Shown: positions 41,578 to 50,434, numbered from the stretch's first letter. The stretch is 64,000 nt of DNA from Kitasatospora azatica KCTC 9699 (GCF_000744785.1 NZ_JQMO01000003.1:2356001-2420000), one strand, 5' to 3'. The notes: generated from the sequence alone by a model not told the origin. Numbers and translations are program-made.

Positions 41578-42347
41578 ATTCTGAGGTTCTGTCAGTGACG
41601 GCCGCCGGACGGGTGCGCCGGCCCGGCCGGATCCTGCTGCTCGGCGGCGGCAGCGAGATCGGGCACGAGATCCTGCGGGCGCTGGACGCGCCGGCCGGCT
41701 CCGAGGTGATCCTGGCCGGCCGGGACGAGCAGCGGATGGCCGAGCTGGGCGCCTCGCTGCCGTACTCGGTGCGGACGGTGCCCTACGACGCCACCGACCT
41801 GGACAGCCACCGGCGGCTGGTGGACGACCTGTTCGCCGCCGGGCCGATCGACCTGGTGGTCTCGGCCGCCGGGGTGCTCACCCCGCAGGCCGAACTGGAC
41901 CAGGACCCGCGGGCCGCCGGGGCGCTGATCGAGACCAACCTGACCGGGCACGTCACCACCCTGCTCGCCGCCGTGCCGCACCTGCGGGCGCAGGGCCGCG
42001 GGCTGATCGTGGTGCTCTCCTCGGTGGCGGCGGTGCGGCCCCGGAAGGCCAACTTCGTCTACGGGGCGGCCAAGGCCGGGCTGGACGCGTTCGCCCGCGG
42101 GCTCGCCGACTCGCTGCACGGCAGCGGGGTACGGGTGCTGCTGGTCCGCCCCGGCTTCGTGATCGGCCGGATGACCGCGGGGATGCCCCCGGCACCCGCC
42201 TCCAGCACCGCGGCCGAGGTCGGCGCTGCGGTCGCGGCTGCGGTCTCCTCGGGCGCCTCGGTGGTCTGGATCCCCCGCAAGCTCGGCCCGCTCTCCGCCG
42301 TCCTGCGCCTGCTCCCCCGCCCGCTCTGGCGCCGCCTCCCGCGCTAG
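41568..42347 (+). CDS. dprE2: Decaprenylphosphoryl-2-keto-ribose reductase DprE2 (SDR)
   Basis: A 259-residue short-chain dehydrogenase that completes DPR to DPA epimerisation using NADH. The nucleotide site is LLLGGGSEIGHEIL, then SAAGVL and the catalytic Ser and YxxxK in VLSSVAAVRPRKANFVYGAAKAGLDAF. VLLVRPGFVIGRMT and a C-terminal amphipathic part WIPRKLGPLSAVLRLLPRPLWRRLP are typical of DprE2. GTG 41568 lies inside dprE1. The TAG stop is part of a CTAG that is the target duplication of the following insertion element, so the stop was preserved on insertion. Confidence 0.93.
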   Translation: MSVDSEVLSVTAAGRVRRPGRILLLGGGSEIGHEILRALDAPAGSEVILAGRDEQRMAELGASLPYSVRTVPYDATDLDSHRRLVDDLFAAGPIDLVVSAAGVLTPQAELDQDPRAAGALIETNLTGHVTTLLAAVPHLRAQGRGLIVVLSSVAAVRPRKANFVYGAAKAGLDAFARGLADSLHGSGVRVLLVRPGFVIGRMTAGMPPAPASSTAAEVGAAVAAAVSSGASVVWIPRKLGPLSAVLRLLPRPLWRRLPR

Positions 42348-42370
42348 AAGGCTGATGAAGATGTTGGGTT

Positions 42371-42400
42371 CTGGCCCCACCGAGCAAGCGGTGGGGCCAG
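42371..42400. promoter_or_regulatory. Hairpin between IS left end and transposase start
   Basis: A perfect 12-bp stem CTGGCCCCACCG / CGGTGGGGCCAG with a 6-nt loop, ending 9 bp before the GTG start. It could stop read-through from the dprE operon or hide the ribosome site, limiting transposase synthesis. Confidence 0.7.
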
Positions 42401-42409
42401 ACTCGTCTT

Positions 42410-43984
42410 GTGGCGATGGGGGAATGGGCCGGGGAGACGGTCGGGCCGGATGTGTGGGAGACCTGCCGGGAGTTGATCCCGGTGGGCAGTGTGTTCGCGT
42501 TCCTGGCCGAGCATCGTGGCCGGGTGTTTCCAGTGGAGATGTTCGCGGACATGTATCCGTCGGCGAACGGCCGCCCGAGCATGCCTCCGCAGATCCTGGC
42601 CGCGGCGATCACGCTGCAGGCCCTGCACGGCTTGTCCGACTTCGAGACGGTGCAGGAACTACGGTGTGACCTTCGTTGGAAGGCCGCCTGCGGGCTGGGC
42701 CTGTACGACACGGCGTTCGACCCGTCGCTGCTGTCCTACTTCCGCCGCCGGTTGGCCCGTTCTGCCCAGCCCAACCGGGTGTTCGAGGCCGTGCGGGAGG
42801 TCGTGAAGGCGACCGGGGTGTTGAAGGGCCGCCAGAAGCGAGCGCTTGACTCGACCGTGCTGGACGACGCGGTCGCCACTCAGGACACCGTCACCCAGCT
42901 GATTGCCGCCGTCCGGGCGGTGATCCGCGAGGTCCCCGGCGCCGAGGCGGTCGCAGCCGTGCAATGCACCGCGCACGACTACCGCGATCCGGGCAAGCCC
43001 CGCATCGCCTGGAACGACCAGCAGGCCCGGGCCGATCTGGTGGACGCCCTGGTCGGCGACGCGCTGCGGCTGCTCGGGCACCTGCCCGAGCAGCAACTGG
43101 GCGAGAAGGCAGCGAACGCGGTCGGGATCCTGGCCCTGGTCGCCGGGCAGGACGTCGAGCCGGCCGACGGCTCCGACGGGCGTGACGGGCGCTGGCGCAT
43201 TACCCAAGGGACGGCACCTGACCGCGTCATCTCCACCGTCGATCCCCAGGCCCGGCACGTCCACAAGACCCGCACCCGACACCAGGACGGCTACAAGGCC
43301 CACCTCGCCGTCGAACCCGAGACCGTGATCTACACCGACGTCGAGCTCACCCCCGGTAGCGGCAGTGAACACCACGAGGCGGCCGTCGCTGCCGAGTTAC
43401 TCGCTGCCGAGACCGAGCCGGTGGAGGCGTTCGGCGACACCGCGTACTCCACCGGAGGGACCCGCCAGGCCCTGGCCGGCCACCGCCTCTACTTCAAGCC
43501 GGTGCCGCAACGACCCGCTGTTGCGGGCGGGTTCGTCCTGGACGATTTCCGCATTGATACCGCCGGGGGCACGGTCGCCTGCCCAGCCGGCACGACCGTT
43601 GCGCTCTCGCGCGATCGAGGCCCTGACCTTCCCCGCTCGGCAAACTTCGGGGACCGGTGCACCGGCTGCTGGCTCCGTGAGCGGTGCACGACCTCCAAGA
43701 CCGGCAAGGCCCTGCGGATCCAGCCCGGCTACGACCTCCAGCGCGCCGCACGGCAACAAGCCGCCGATCCCGCCTGGCAGGCCGCCTACCGCCGATGGCG
43801 GCCCCCGGTCGAACGAGCCGTGGCCTGGCTCGTCGGACACGGAAACCGCCGACTGCGCTATCGAGGAACGATCAAGAACAACGCCTGGCTCCACACCCGC
43901 GCTGCCGCCCTCAACCTCCGAACACTCATCAACCTCGGACTCGACCACAACGGCACCACCTGGCACATCCGGGCCACCGCCTGA
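42410..43984 (+). CDS. IS1182 family transposase
   Basis: A 524-residue DDE transposase. The N-terminal DUF772 region (RPSMPPQILAAAITLQALHGLSDFETVQELRCDLRWKAACGL) binds ends. The catalytic triad is read as Asp in KRALDSTVLDDAV, Asp in EAFGDTAYSTGG and Glu in PPVERAVAWLVGHGNRRLRYRG. A Cys cluster (CTGCWLRERC) precedes the Glu. There is no frameshift or internal stop, so the element appears potentially active. The start is GTG 42410 or ATG 42416. Confidence 0.95.
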   Translation: MAMGEWAGETVGPDVWETCRELIPVGSVFAFLAEHRGRVFPVEMFADMYPSANGRPSMPPQILAAAITLQALHGLSDFETVQELRCDLRWKAACGLGLYDTAFDPSLLSYFRRRLARSAQPNRVFEAVREVVKATGVLKGRQKRALDSTVLDDAVATQDTVTQLIAAVRAVIREVPGAEAVAAVQCTAHDYRDPGKPRIAWNDQQARADLVDALVGDALRLLGHLPEQQLGEKAANAVGILALVAGQDVEPADGSDGRDGRWRITQGTAPDRVISTVDPQARHVHKTRTRHQDGYKAHLAVEPETVIYTDVELTPGSGSEHHEAAVAAELLAAETEPVEAFGDTAYSTGGTRQALAGHRLYFKPVPQRPAVAGGFVLDDFRIDTAGGTVACPAGTTVALSRDRGPDLPRSANFGDRCTGCWLRERCTTSKTGKALRIQPGYDLQRAARQQAADPAWQAAYRRWRPPVERAVAWLVGHGNRRLRYRGTIKNNAWLHTRAAALNLRTLINLGLDHNGTTWHIRATA

Positions 43985-44024
43985 GGGCAGCCGCCCGGAT
44001 CACACCAAGATCTTCATCAGTCTT

Positions 44025-44089
44025 CTAGGGCCTGTCCGGCCGATCTTGCCGGGCGCGACGCCGGGCAAGACCGACCGGACAGGCCCTAG
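44025..44089. terminator. Long palindrome between convergent dprE2 and SpoIIE genes
   Basis: Outer arms CTAGGGCCTGTCCGG (44025-44039) and CCGGACAGGCCCTAG (44075-44089) are exact. Inside, TCTTGCC / GGCAAGA and GGCG / CGCC continue the stem. Before the IS insertion both CTAG ends supplied TAG stops, one for dprE2 and one for the SpoIIE gene. It serves as bidirectional terminator, or could be a small palindromic repeat element. Confidence 0.85.
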
Positions 44090-45984
44090 CCTCTCCGCGG
44101 CGGCAGGCGCTGTTCGAACCAGACCACCTTGCCGCCGCCCAGCCGGGTGGCGCCCCAGCCGTCGGCGCACTTGGCCACCAGTTCCAGGCCGCGGCCGCGT
44201 TCCTCCTCGGGACCGGCCTTGCGGCGGCGCGGGAGGGCGGGACTGTCGTCGCCGACCTCGCAGCGCAGCACCGAGGTGCGGACCAGCCGCAGCGTGACCG
44301 GCTTCTTGGCGTGCTGGACGGCATTGGTGACCAGCTCACTCACCATCAGCTCGGTGTTCGCCGCGAGCGACTCCAACCCCCAGCGCCGCAGCGCGTGCCC
44401 GGCCAGCCGCCGAGCCCGCCCGGGCGTCTCGCTGCGCGGCTGCAGGTACCAGTACGCGACGTCCTCCGCCGGGATCCCGTCGAAGGCCGCCGCCAGCAGC
44501 GCGATGTCGTCCGCCCGGTCCTCCGGCGGCAGGATCCGCAGCGCCTCCTGGCAGATCTGCTCGGGGGAGTGCTGGTGCGCGTGCGAGAGCCGCTTGCGCA
44601 GCCGTTCCAGACCGGTGCTGATCGGTCGGCGCGGATTCTCCACCAGCCCGTCGGTGAAGAGCAGCAGCGCCGAACCGGGCGGTGCGTCCAGCTCCTGGGA
44701 GGCGAAGTCCACCCCGCCCACCCCGATCGGCGCGCCGGCCGGCAGGTCCTCCAGGAGCTCGGCCCGCCCGTCCGGGTGGATCAGCGCGGGCGGCATGTGC
44801 CCGGCGTTGGCCACCACGATCCGGTTCGCGATCGGGTCGTAGACGGCGAACACACAGGTCGCCAAGTGCTCCTCGCGGCCCAGGCGTTGGGCCTGCTCGT
44901 CGAGGTGGTAGAGGACTTCGTGCGGCGGCAGGTCGAGGGCCGCCAGGGTCTGCGCGCTGGTCCGCAGCTGGCCCATCACGGCCGCCGAGGTCAGCGAGTG
45001 CCCCATCACGTCCCCGACGATCAGCGCCACCCGGTTGCCCGGCAGCGGGATCGCGTCGTACCAGTCGCCGCCGACCTGCGCCTCGCTCTCGCCGGGCAGG
45101 TAGCGGTGCGCGAGCCGTACCCCGTGCGGCTGCGGCAGGTGGGTGGGCAGCATGCTGCGCTGCAGGCTGTTGGCGATCTCCGACTCGCGGGTGTAGCGGT
45201 GCGCGGTGTCCACCGCGAGCCCGGCCAGGGTGGCCAGGTGGGCCGCGGTCTGGGTGTCGGCCGGATCGAACCGGGCCGGTTCCTTGCGCTCCTGGTCGGT
45301 CTGCGGCCGCCGGATCAGCACCAGCAGCCCGAGCGCGGTGTCGTCGTCCTTCTCCCCGCGCCGACCGCGCTTGGCCCGACCGTACAGCGGCAGTGCGAGC
45401 AGCGCGGTGCCGCGGGCCAGACCGGCCAGCGCGCGGGCGCCGTACAGCTCGACGAAGAACGGGCGCAGCCGCTCGCCCTCGGCGGTGCCGAGCACCACCG
45501 GGCCGGCCGCGGCCTGGCTGTGCAGCGCCCGGTCCAGTGCGCCGCCGGGCTGCGCGGTGACGGTCCGTCGGGCGTGGCCGAGCCTGGTCCCCTCGGCCCG
45601 GTGCAGCCGCAGCTCGACCGGGGCCCGGCGGTCCCGGTCCCGGCCGGCGTCGGGGGTGCGTTCGCGCAGGTGGACCAGGGCGGCGTCGGCCAGCGAGGGG
45701 ACCAGCACCTTGACCAGGCTGCGCACCGTGACGGCCGGGTCCAGGCTGGTGTTGATCAGTCGGGTGGCGTTGTTGAGGTAGGCGAGCCGCTCGGTCAGCG
45801 CCTGACGGACCCTCATGTTCAGCGGGGCACCACCGGCGGGCGCGGGGACGGGCGCGGGCACGGCCGGGGCGGGCACGGTCGGTGAGGGGCCGGCGGGCGC
45901 GGGGTTGCGGGCTCCGGGCGGCGGGTGGCGCTGGGTCGGGACGGCGGGCGGCCGGCCGGCCTGGGGGGAGGGAAGGTCGCGCAC
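44086..45984 (-). CDS. SpoIIE-type PP2C phosphatase with GAF and HATPase domains
   Basis: A 632-residue regulator. After a Pro-rich N-terminus, a GAF domain spans about residues 60-250 (TRLINTSLDPAVTVRSLVKVLVPSLADAALV), then a SpoIIE phosphatase (ANSLQRSMLPTHLPQ, GGDWYDAIPLPG, GDVMGHSL, LLLFTDGLVE, DDIALLAA) and a C-terminal anti-sigma-type kinase (MVSELVTNAVQHAKKPVTLRL, RGRGLELVAKCADGWG). It probably sets the phosphorylation state of an anti-sigma antagonist. This is the second such protein in the window and shows the complete HATPase that the first one loses at the edge. Confidence 0.93.
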   Translation of the reverse strand: MRDLPSPQAGRPPAVPTQRHPPPGARNPAPAGPSPTVPAPAVPAPVPAPAGGAPLNMRVRQALTERLAYLNNATRLINTSLDPAVTVRSLVKVLVPSLADAALVHLRERTPDAGRDRDRRAPVELRLHRAEGTRLGHARRTVTAQPGGALDRALHSQAAAGPVVLGTAEGERLRPFFVELYGARALAGLARGTALLALPLYGRAKRGRRGEKDDDTALGLLVLIRRPQTDQERKEPARFDPADTQTAAHLATLAGLAVDTAHRYTRESEIANSLQRSMLPTHLPQPHGVRLAHRYLPGESEAQVGGDWYDAIPLPGNRVALIVGDVMGHSLTSAAVMGQLRTSAQTLAALDLPPHEVLYHLDEQAQRLGREEHLATCVFAVYDPIANRIVVANAGHMPPALIHPDGRAELLEDLPAGAPIGVGGVDFASQELDAPPGSALLLFTDGLVENPRRPISTGLERLRKRLSHAHQHSPEQICQEALRILPPEDRADDIALLAAAFDGIPAEDVAYWYLQPRSETPGRARRLAGHALRRWGLESLAANTELMVSELVTNAVQHAKKPVTLRLVRTSVLRCEVGDDSPALPRRRKAGPEEERGRGLELVAKCADGWGATRLGGGKVVWFEQRLPPRRG

Positions 45985-46022
45985 GGGTGCCCGTTCTTAC
46001 TGGTCGGGGTGGGACGGGTTGA

Positions 46023-46784
46023 TCAGGGGGTTCGACGGCAGTGCAGGAAGAGTTGCTCCTCCGGCGGCAGCGCCGTACACGCCGGCGCGTACGGCCGGCC
46101 GTTCAACGCCTCCACCGTGAAGCCGGTCTGCCGCAGCACCTCGGTCAGCTCTTCGCGCAGGAAGCCGCTGATTCTGATCTCCTGGCCGAGGAAGACCATC
46201 GGATAGTCGTCCAGATCGGCCTCGACCAACCCCAGCGCCAGCAGCCCGCCCGGCCGCAGCAGTGTCCTGATCCGCCCCAGCGCCACCCGGATCTCGTGCT
46301 GCGGCAGCAGGATCAATGAGAAGAACGCGGTGGCGGCGGCAAAGGTGCCCGCCCCCGCGGGACCGAGCGCGGGCAGCCCCCAGGCCGTCTCGGCGCGCTC
46401 GGTGGCCAGGTCGAACAAGTCCATCCGGTGGTACTCGGCGGCCCCGGGCAGTGCCTGCCTGGCCAGCGACAGCATGCCGTCGGAGAGGTCCACCGCGGTG
46501 ACCGCGAGCCCGCCCGCAGCCAGTTGACGGGTGGTCGGATCGCCGATGCCGCAGCCGATGTCGAGCACCTGGTCACCCGGCGCCAGCTCGTCCAACAGCC
46601 GTCGGCCGGCGGCCAACTGGCCCGCCTTGGCCGGGAACGCCTCGCTGTACCGAGTGCCGATCGCGTCGAAGGCCAGTGCCTGCAGGGTCCGTTCGGCACT
46701 GCGGCAGGTCGGTGCGGTCCCGGTGGACGCAGTGGTCCCAGCGGTCCTGCCCCGGGCGGGGTCCGATATCTGTCCCGTCGTCAC
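46023..46784 (-). CDS. SAM-dependent methyltransferase, class I
   Basis: A 253-residue methyltransferase. Motif I is VLDIGCGIGDPTTRQLA, then VTAVDLSDGMLSLARQAL, the motif II-IV stretch FAAATAFFSLILLPQ and LLRPGGLLALGLVEADLDDYP. The C-terminal VLRQTGFTVEALNGRPYAP is typical of small-molecule methyltransferases. GTG 46784 was selected (VTTGQISDPARG) with AGGTG upstream; a longer frame from 46865 lacks a ribosome site. It lies downstream of the SARP gene on the same strand after a 465-bp structured gap. The acceptor is unknown. Confidence 0.85.
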   Translation of the reverse strand: MTTGQISDPARGRTAGTTASTGTAPTCRSAERTLQALAFDAIGTRYSEAFPAKAGQLAAGRRLLDELAPGDQVLDIGCGIGDPTTRQLAAGGLAVTAVDLSDGMLSLARQALPGAAEYHRMDLFDLATERAETAWGLPALGPAGAGTFAAATAFFSLILLPQHEIRVALGRIRTLLRPGGLLALGLVEADLDDYPMVFLGQEIRISGFLREELTEVLRQTGFTVEALNGRPYAPACTALPPEEQLFLHCRRTP

Positions 46785-47249
46785 GATTGAGAGGCACCTT
46801 TCCCGCGCCGCACCGCTTGTCGAGCCCACTCCATCCGCGTTGTCCGGGGCACCGCCCTCCCGCACGTGCCACCTGGCCTTTGAGAATATGCGCGATCACG
46901 ATGCTGTGGAGGCCGTTTCCGGCCAACTCGTCCGGGTCAGGACCAATACGGCTGGTCAGCGGCGGCTCGACGGAAGCGCAGCGGGGCGGGCAGGGGTGGT
47001 GAGCGCCGGTCCCGCACGCCCGTCCGGCCGACCCGACGGGTCCGGTCAGCACAGCCCCGCCCCCGTTTATTGGATGTCAATCGCCGACTGTCACAGTCTT
47101 GTCAGCGCCGGGGAAGCGCAGAGAGGTGCTCCCGCAGCCGGGGGGCTGCGGGGTCACCGCTTGATCGGGGGATCAGCGCTTCCCACATCGGGGGGACACC
47201 GGGGCACGGGGGAGCGGGGAACGGGGCCCCGCGGGGGGAGCCCCGGTGG
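46785..47249. other. 465-bp gap between SARP and methyltransferase genes
   Basis: Contains the methyltransferase leader, an AT-richer patch (TTTATTGGATGTCAATCG near 47066) that could carry a promoter, and the folded element at 47111-47184. No gene was recognised. Confidence 0.55.
47111..47184. other. Three-way-junction-like inverted repeat structure
   Basis: The outer stem GGGAAGCGC / GCGCTTCCC (47111-47119 with 47176-47184) encloses two hairpins: CCCGCAGCC / GGCTGCGGG with a GGGG loop (47131-47152) and TGATC / GATCA with a GGGG loop (47162-47175). All three stems are exact. It lies 66 bp after the SARP stop and may act as its terminator or as a separate RNA element. Confidence 0.6.
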
Positions 47250-50222
47250 CTACGGCGCGAACGGGGAGTCGGGCTCGGTGTGCTGTTCGTCGATGAGGCC
47301 CCGCACGGCTTGGGCCTCCGGCACACCGAGCCGGGTGAAGATCTCGTGCGCCTCGGTGAGGCAGGTCAGACCGCGGCCGGGGTGACCCAGGCGGAGCAGC
47401 GCTTCACCGAGGGCGGCGTTGGCCAGGCCCTGGCAGTAGGCCGTGTCCATCTCGGTGGCAATGGTGAGCGCCTCCTCGGCGGCCTTCGCGGCCTCGGCCA
47501 GCTGACCGTCCGCCAGCAGGCACCCGGCCAACCGGGCCAGTGAGAGACCCTCCCAGAGCCGCTGCTGCTGGTCCTGGTAGAGCTGGTGCGCCTCGCTGAG
47601 CTGGGCCGCCGCCTCGGCTGCCGATCCGGTGGCGCGCAGCACGACACCGAACTGGTAGAGGGTGTCGGCCAGGCAGCGAACATTGCCGGAGGCACGCGCG
47701 GTGGCGACGGCGGACACGGCGGATTCGACGGCCTCGTCCCACTGTTCGAGCTTCAGATGGACCCGGGCGATGTTCCCCTGGATGCGGGCCGAGCTGCCCA
47801 TCGCCGCGAGGGCGTTGGACAGGTCGCGGGCTTCCACGAGGAACGGCAGCGCTTCGGCGGGACGGCTGGCGGTCAGGACACTGCCCAGCGCGCTGCTCGC
47901 GGCGGAACGCAGGCCCGGTGTCTGAGTACCGACCAGGTCGAGGCAGTCACGGAAGCACTGCTCGGCCTCGCGGTAGTCGCCGGTCATGTAGGCGAAGAAG
48001 GCCAGGGCGAACCGCACCCGGGCCAGTGCGGCGTCGTCCGAACGGCCGCTGGCCGCCGTGTCGGCGATGGCCAGGGTCCGACGGATCCGCTCCGCGTGGT
48101 TCGGCTCGTCCGCCACGGTGTTCAGGGTCACCAGCAGATCGATCGCCAGTCGGAGCAGGTCCGGTGTGCCGTCGATCGACTCGTCGATGGCGCCGAGAAT
48201 GAGCGCCAGCTCCGACCGCAGCCAGCCGCGTGCCGCGTCCGCACCGCTCAACGGCTCCCCGGGGTGGGTCAGCAACTGGAGCGGCTCGATCAGCTGGTCG
48301 TCCGGCTCCAGGATCTGGGCGGCGTTGCGGACCGTCGAGACCAGCAGCGCCAGCAGCCGCAACAGGGCAGCCTGAGTGTCCGCCAGGTCCGCGACCTTCT
48401 CCCGCTGCTTCTGCGCGAAGAGCCGCAGCAGGTCGTGGTACCGGTACCGGCCGGGGGTGAAGCACTCCAGCATGTTCGCCTCGACCAGCGCCTCGGCCAC
48501 CTCCTCGGCCTCGTCCTCGGAGGTGCCGAGCAGCGCGGCCACGGCGGACAGCGGCAGATCGGGGCAGTCGACCAGGGCGAGCAGCCGGAAGGCACGCGCC
48601 TCGGTGGGCCGCAGCTGGCCGTAGCCGAGGCCCAGGGTGGTCTCCACCGCCAGGTTCCCCAGCTGCAGTTCGTCCAGCCGGCGCCGCTGGTCCGCTAACC
48701 GCCTGGCCAGGTCCGCGACCGTCCACCGGGGCCGGCTGGCGAGGCGGGCGGCGGCGATCCGGACCGCGAGCGGCAGGAAGCCGCAGGAGGTCACCACGGC
48801 GAGTGCCGCCTCTGGTTCGGCCTCGACCCGGTGCCGTCCGGCGATCGCGCCGAACAGCTCCAGCGCCTCCGCGGGCGTCAGCTCCTCGACGTCGAACAGG
48901 TGGGCGCCGGGGATCCCGGCGAGCCTGGAGCGGCTGGTGGCCAGCACCGCGCAGCCGGCCACCCCGGGGATCAGCGGGGCGATCTGCTGCGCGTCATGGG
49001 CGTTGTCCAGCATGATCAGCATCCGCCGGTCGGCCAGCACCGAGCGGTAGAGCGCGACCCGCTGGTCGAACGGTTCCGGTGCCTCGGTCACCCCGAGGGC
49101 GAAGAGGAAGTCGCCGAGCACCACTGCGGGATCGGCGGGCGTCGGGCTGACCCCGCGCAGGTCCACGTAGAGCTGACCGTCCGGGAACTCGGCGCGCACG
49201 CTGTGCGCGACATGGACGGCCAGGGTGGTCTTCCCGACCCCGCCGATGCCGGCCAGTGAGGTCACCACGACGGCTTGGCCCGAGGCCCGTCCCAGTACCT
49301 CGCGCAGGTCCGTGACCAGGGCCGCGCGACCGCTGAAGTCCGAGACGTCGGCGGGCAGCTGGGCGGGCGGGGTGGGCACCGGGACCGGCCCGCTCTCGCT
49401 GACCGGAATTCCTGGTTCCGTTGTGGAATTCATCAACGTCGGATCAGCCGAGAGGATCCGTGAGTGCATCGCGGCCAGGCTCGCACCGGGCTCGACACCG
49501 AGTTCCTCGATCAGCAACTTCCGGGTGGCCGAGTAGACGCTGAGCGCCTCGGCCTGTCGCCCGCTGCGATATAGCGCGAGCATCAGGAGTTCCCGCAACC
49601 GCTCGCGCAACGGGTGTTCCGCCGTGAGGTGGCTCAATTCGGAGACGATTTCCGCGTGCATGCCGATTTCGAGCGCAGTCGCGCTGCGTTCCTCGCGGGC
49701 CGCGACATGATGCTCCACCAGACCCTGCCGCTGGGCCTCGGCGTACGGGCCCGGAATCCCGGCCAGCGGCTGGCCGCTCCACAGGGCGATCGCCGAGGTC
49801 AGCAGCTGGTGCGTCTTCTCGGGACTGGCGTTCTGCCGGGCCTGCGCGGCCTCGGCGAGCAGTGAATCGAAAACCGAGAGATCGAGCGCTTCGTCCGGAA
49901 TGCGCAATGCATAACCGTCCCGCACCGAGATCAGCAGCTCGGCGGGCGCACGGACTTCGCGCCCGGGCTCGATCACCGAGCGCAGGCGCGAGACGTAGGT
50001 CCGCAGCGCGGCCACCGCCTGCGGCGGTGGGCGGTCGCCCCAGAGGCCGTCGACCAGCTCCTGGGTGGTCACCGGACGGCCGCGGTGCAGCAGCAGGGCG
50101 GTCAGGATCGCCTGCTGCTGCGGTGATCCCAGCGCGAGGGGTTGCTCGTCGCGCCAGGCCTGGACGGGTCCGAGCACCTGGAAGCGCAGCACGGCATTGT
50201 GCGGCGTTGCCTGAAGCTCCAT
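47250..50222 (-). CDS. AfsR-like SARP regulator: OmpR-type DNA binding, BTAD, NB-ARC and TPR
   Basis: A 990-residue regulator. The N-terminal winged helix (LRFQVLGPVQAWRDEQPLALGSPQQQAILTALLLHRGRPVTTQELVDGLWG) and BTAD domain (SVFDSLLAEAAQARQ to LIEELGVEPGASL) span about residues 10-250. The NB-ARC ATPase has the P-loop GIGGVGKTTLAVHVA, MLIMLDNAHDAQQ and GFLPLAVRIAAARL. The C-terminal third is TPR repeats (ALGSVLTASRPAEALPF, LYQFGVVLRATGSAAEAAAQL). AfsR-type SARPs activate secondary-metabolite genes. ATG 50222 follows GGGGGACC. It is divergent from a small peptide gene. Confidence 0.93.
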   Translation of the reverse strand: MELQATPHNAVLRFQVLGPVQAWRDEQPLALGSPQQQAILTALLLHRGRPVTTQELVDGLWGDRPPPQAVAALRTYVSRLRSVIEPGREVRAPAELLISVRDGYALRIPDEALDLSVFDSLLAEAAQARQNASPEKTHQLLTSAIALWSGQPLAGIPGPYAEAQRQGLVEHHVAAREERSATALEIGMHAEIVSELSHLTAEHPLRERLRELLMLALYRSGRQAEALSVYSATRKLLIEELGVEPGASLAAMHSRILSADPTLMNSTTEPGIPVSESGPVPVPTPPAQLPADVSDFSGRAALVTDLREVLGRASGQAVVVTSLAGIGGVGKTTLAVHVAHSVRAEFPDGQLYVDLRGVSPTPADPAVVLGDFLFALGVTEAPEPFDQRVALYRSVLADRRMLIMLDNAHDAQQIAPLIPGVAGCAVLATSRSRLAGIPGAHLFDVEELTPAEALELFGAIAGRHRVEAEPEAALAVVTSCGFLPLAVRIAAARLASRPRWTVADLARRLADQRRRLDELQLGNLAVETTLGLGYGQLRPTEARAFRLLALVDCPDLPLSAVAALLGTSEDEAEEVAEALVEANMLECFTPGRYRYHDLLRLFAQKQREKVADLADTQAALLRLLALLVSTVRNAAQILEPDDQLIEPLQLLTHPGEPLSGADAARGWLRSELALILGAIDESIDGTPDLLRLAIDLLVTLNTVADEPNHAERIRRTLAIADTAASGRSDDAALARVRFALAFFAYMTGDYREAEQCFRDCLDLVGTQTPGLRSAASSALGSVLTASRPAEALPFLVEARDLSNALAAMGSSARIQGNIARVHLKLEQWDEAVESAVSAVATARASGNVRCLADTLYQFGVVLRATGSAAEAAAQLSEAHQLYQDQQQRLWEGLSLARLAGCLLADGQLAEAAKAAEEALTIATEMDTAYCQGLANAALGEALLRLGHPGRGLTCLTEAHEIFTRLGVPEAQAVRGLIDEQHTEPDSPFAP

Positions 50223-50244
50223 AAGGGTCCCCCGATGGCCTGTT

Positions 50245-50261
50245 ACTTCGAACCTCGAAGT
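50245..50261. promoter_or_regulatory. Inverted repeat ACTTCGA-ACC-TCGAAGT in the SARP leader
   Basis: Perfect 7-bp arms 23 bp upstream of the SARP ATG. It may be an operator for the divergent SARP/peptide promoters. SARP sites are normally direct repeats, so a different dimeric regulator is more likely. Confidence 0.5.
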
Positions 50262-50358
50262 GTCGCCCCCCATGCTCCGGATGCAATGCCTGGTCAGGAA
50301 GGGCAAATCGGGCAGTTTGTGCACTTGGAGGGCTGTTTATAAGACATTTAACGACCCC

Positions 50359-50364
50359 TACGAT
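50359..50364 (+). promoter_or_regulatory. Putative -10 box TACGAT for the peptide gene
   Basis: TACGAT fits a TAnnnT hexamer 70 bp ahead of the peptide ATG. TTTATA at 50336-50341 is 17 bp upstream and could be a weak -35. Confidence 0.4.
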
Positions 50365-50434
50365 ACTGTCCCCACGCCGCGGTCAGACCGACCGGGGCGG
50401 TTCAGTACAGGCGCCCCTGAGAGGTGGTTCGGCC

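Larger units (their letters stand above)
42344..44028 (+). mobile_element. IS1182-family insertion sequence with CTAG target duplication
   Basis: The element body is 42348-44024 (1,677 bp), flanked on both sides by CTAG (42344-42347 and 44025-44028). Terminal inverted repeats of about 20 bp are AAGGCTGATGAAGATGTTGG on the left and AAGACTGATGAAGATCTTGG reading inward from the right, two mismatches. It carries one intact transposase gene. Its G+C and codon use do not stand out from the surroundings. Insertion is in the left CTAG of a long palindrome, consistent with the palindrome preference of this family. Confidence 0.92.
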
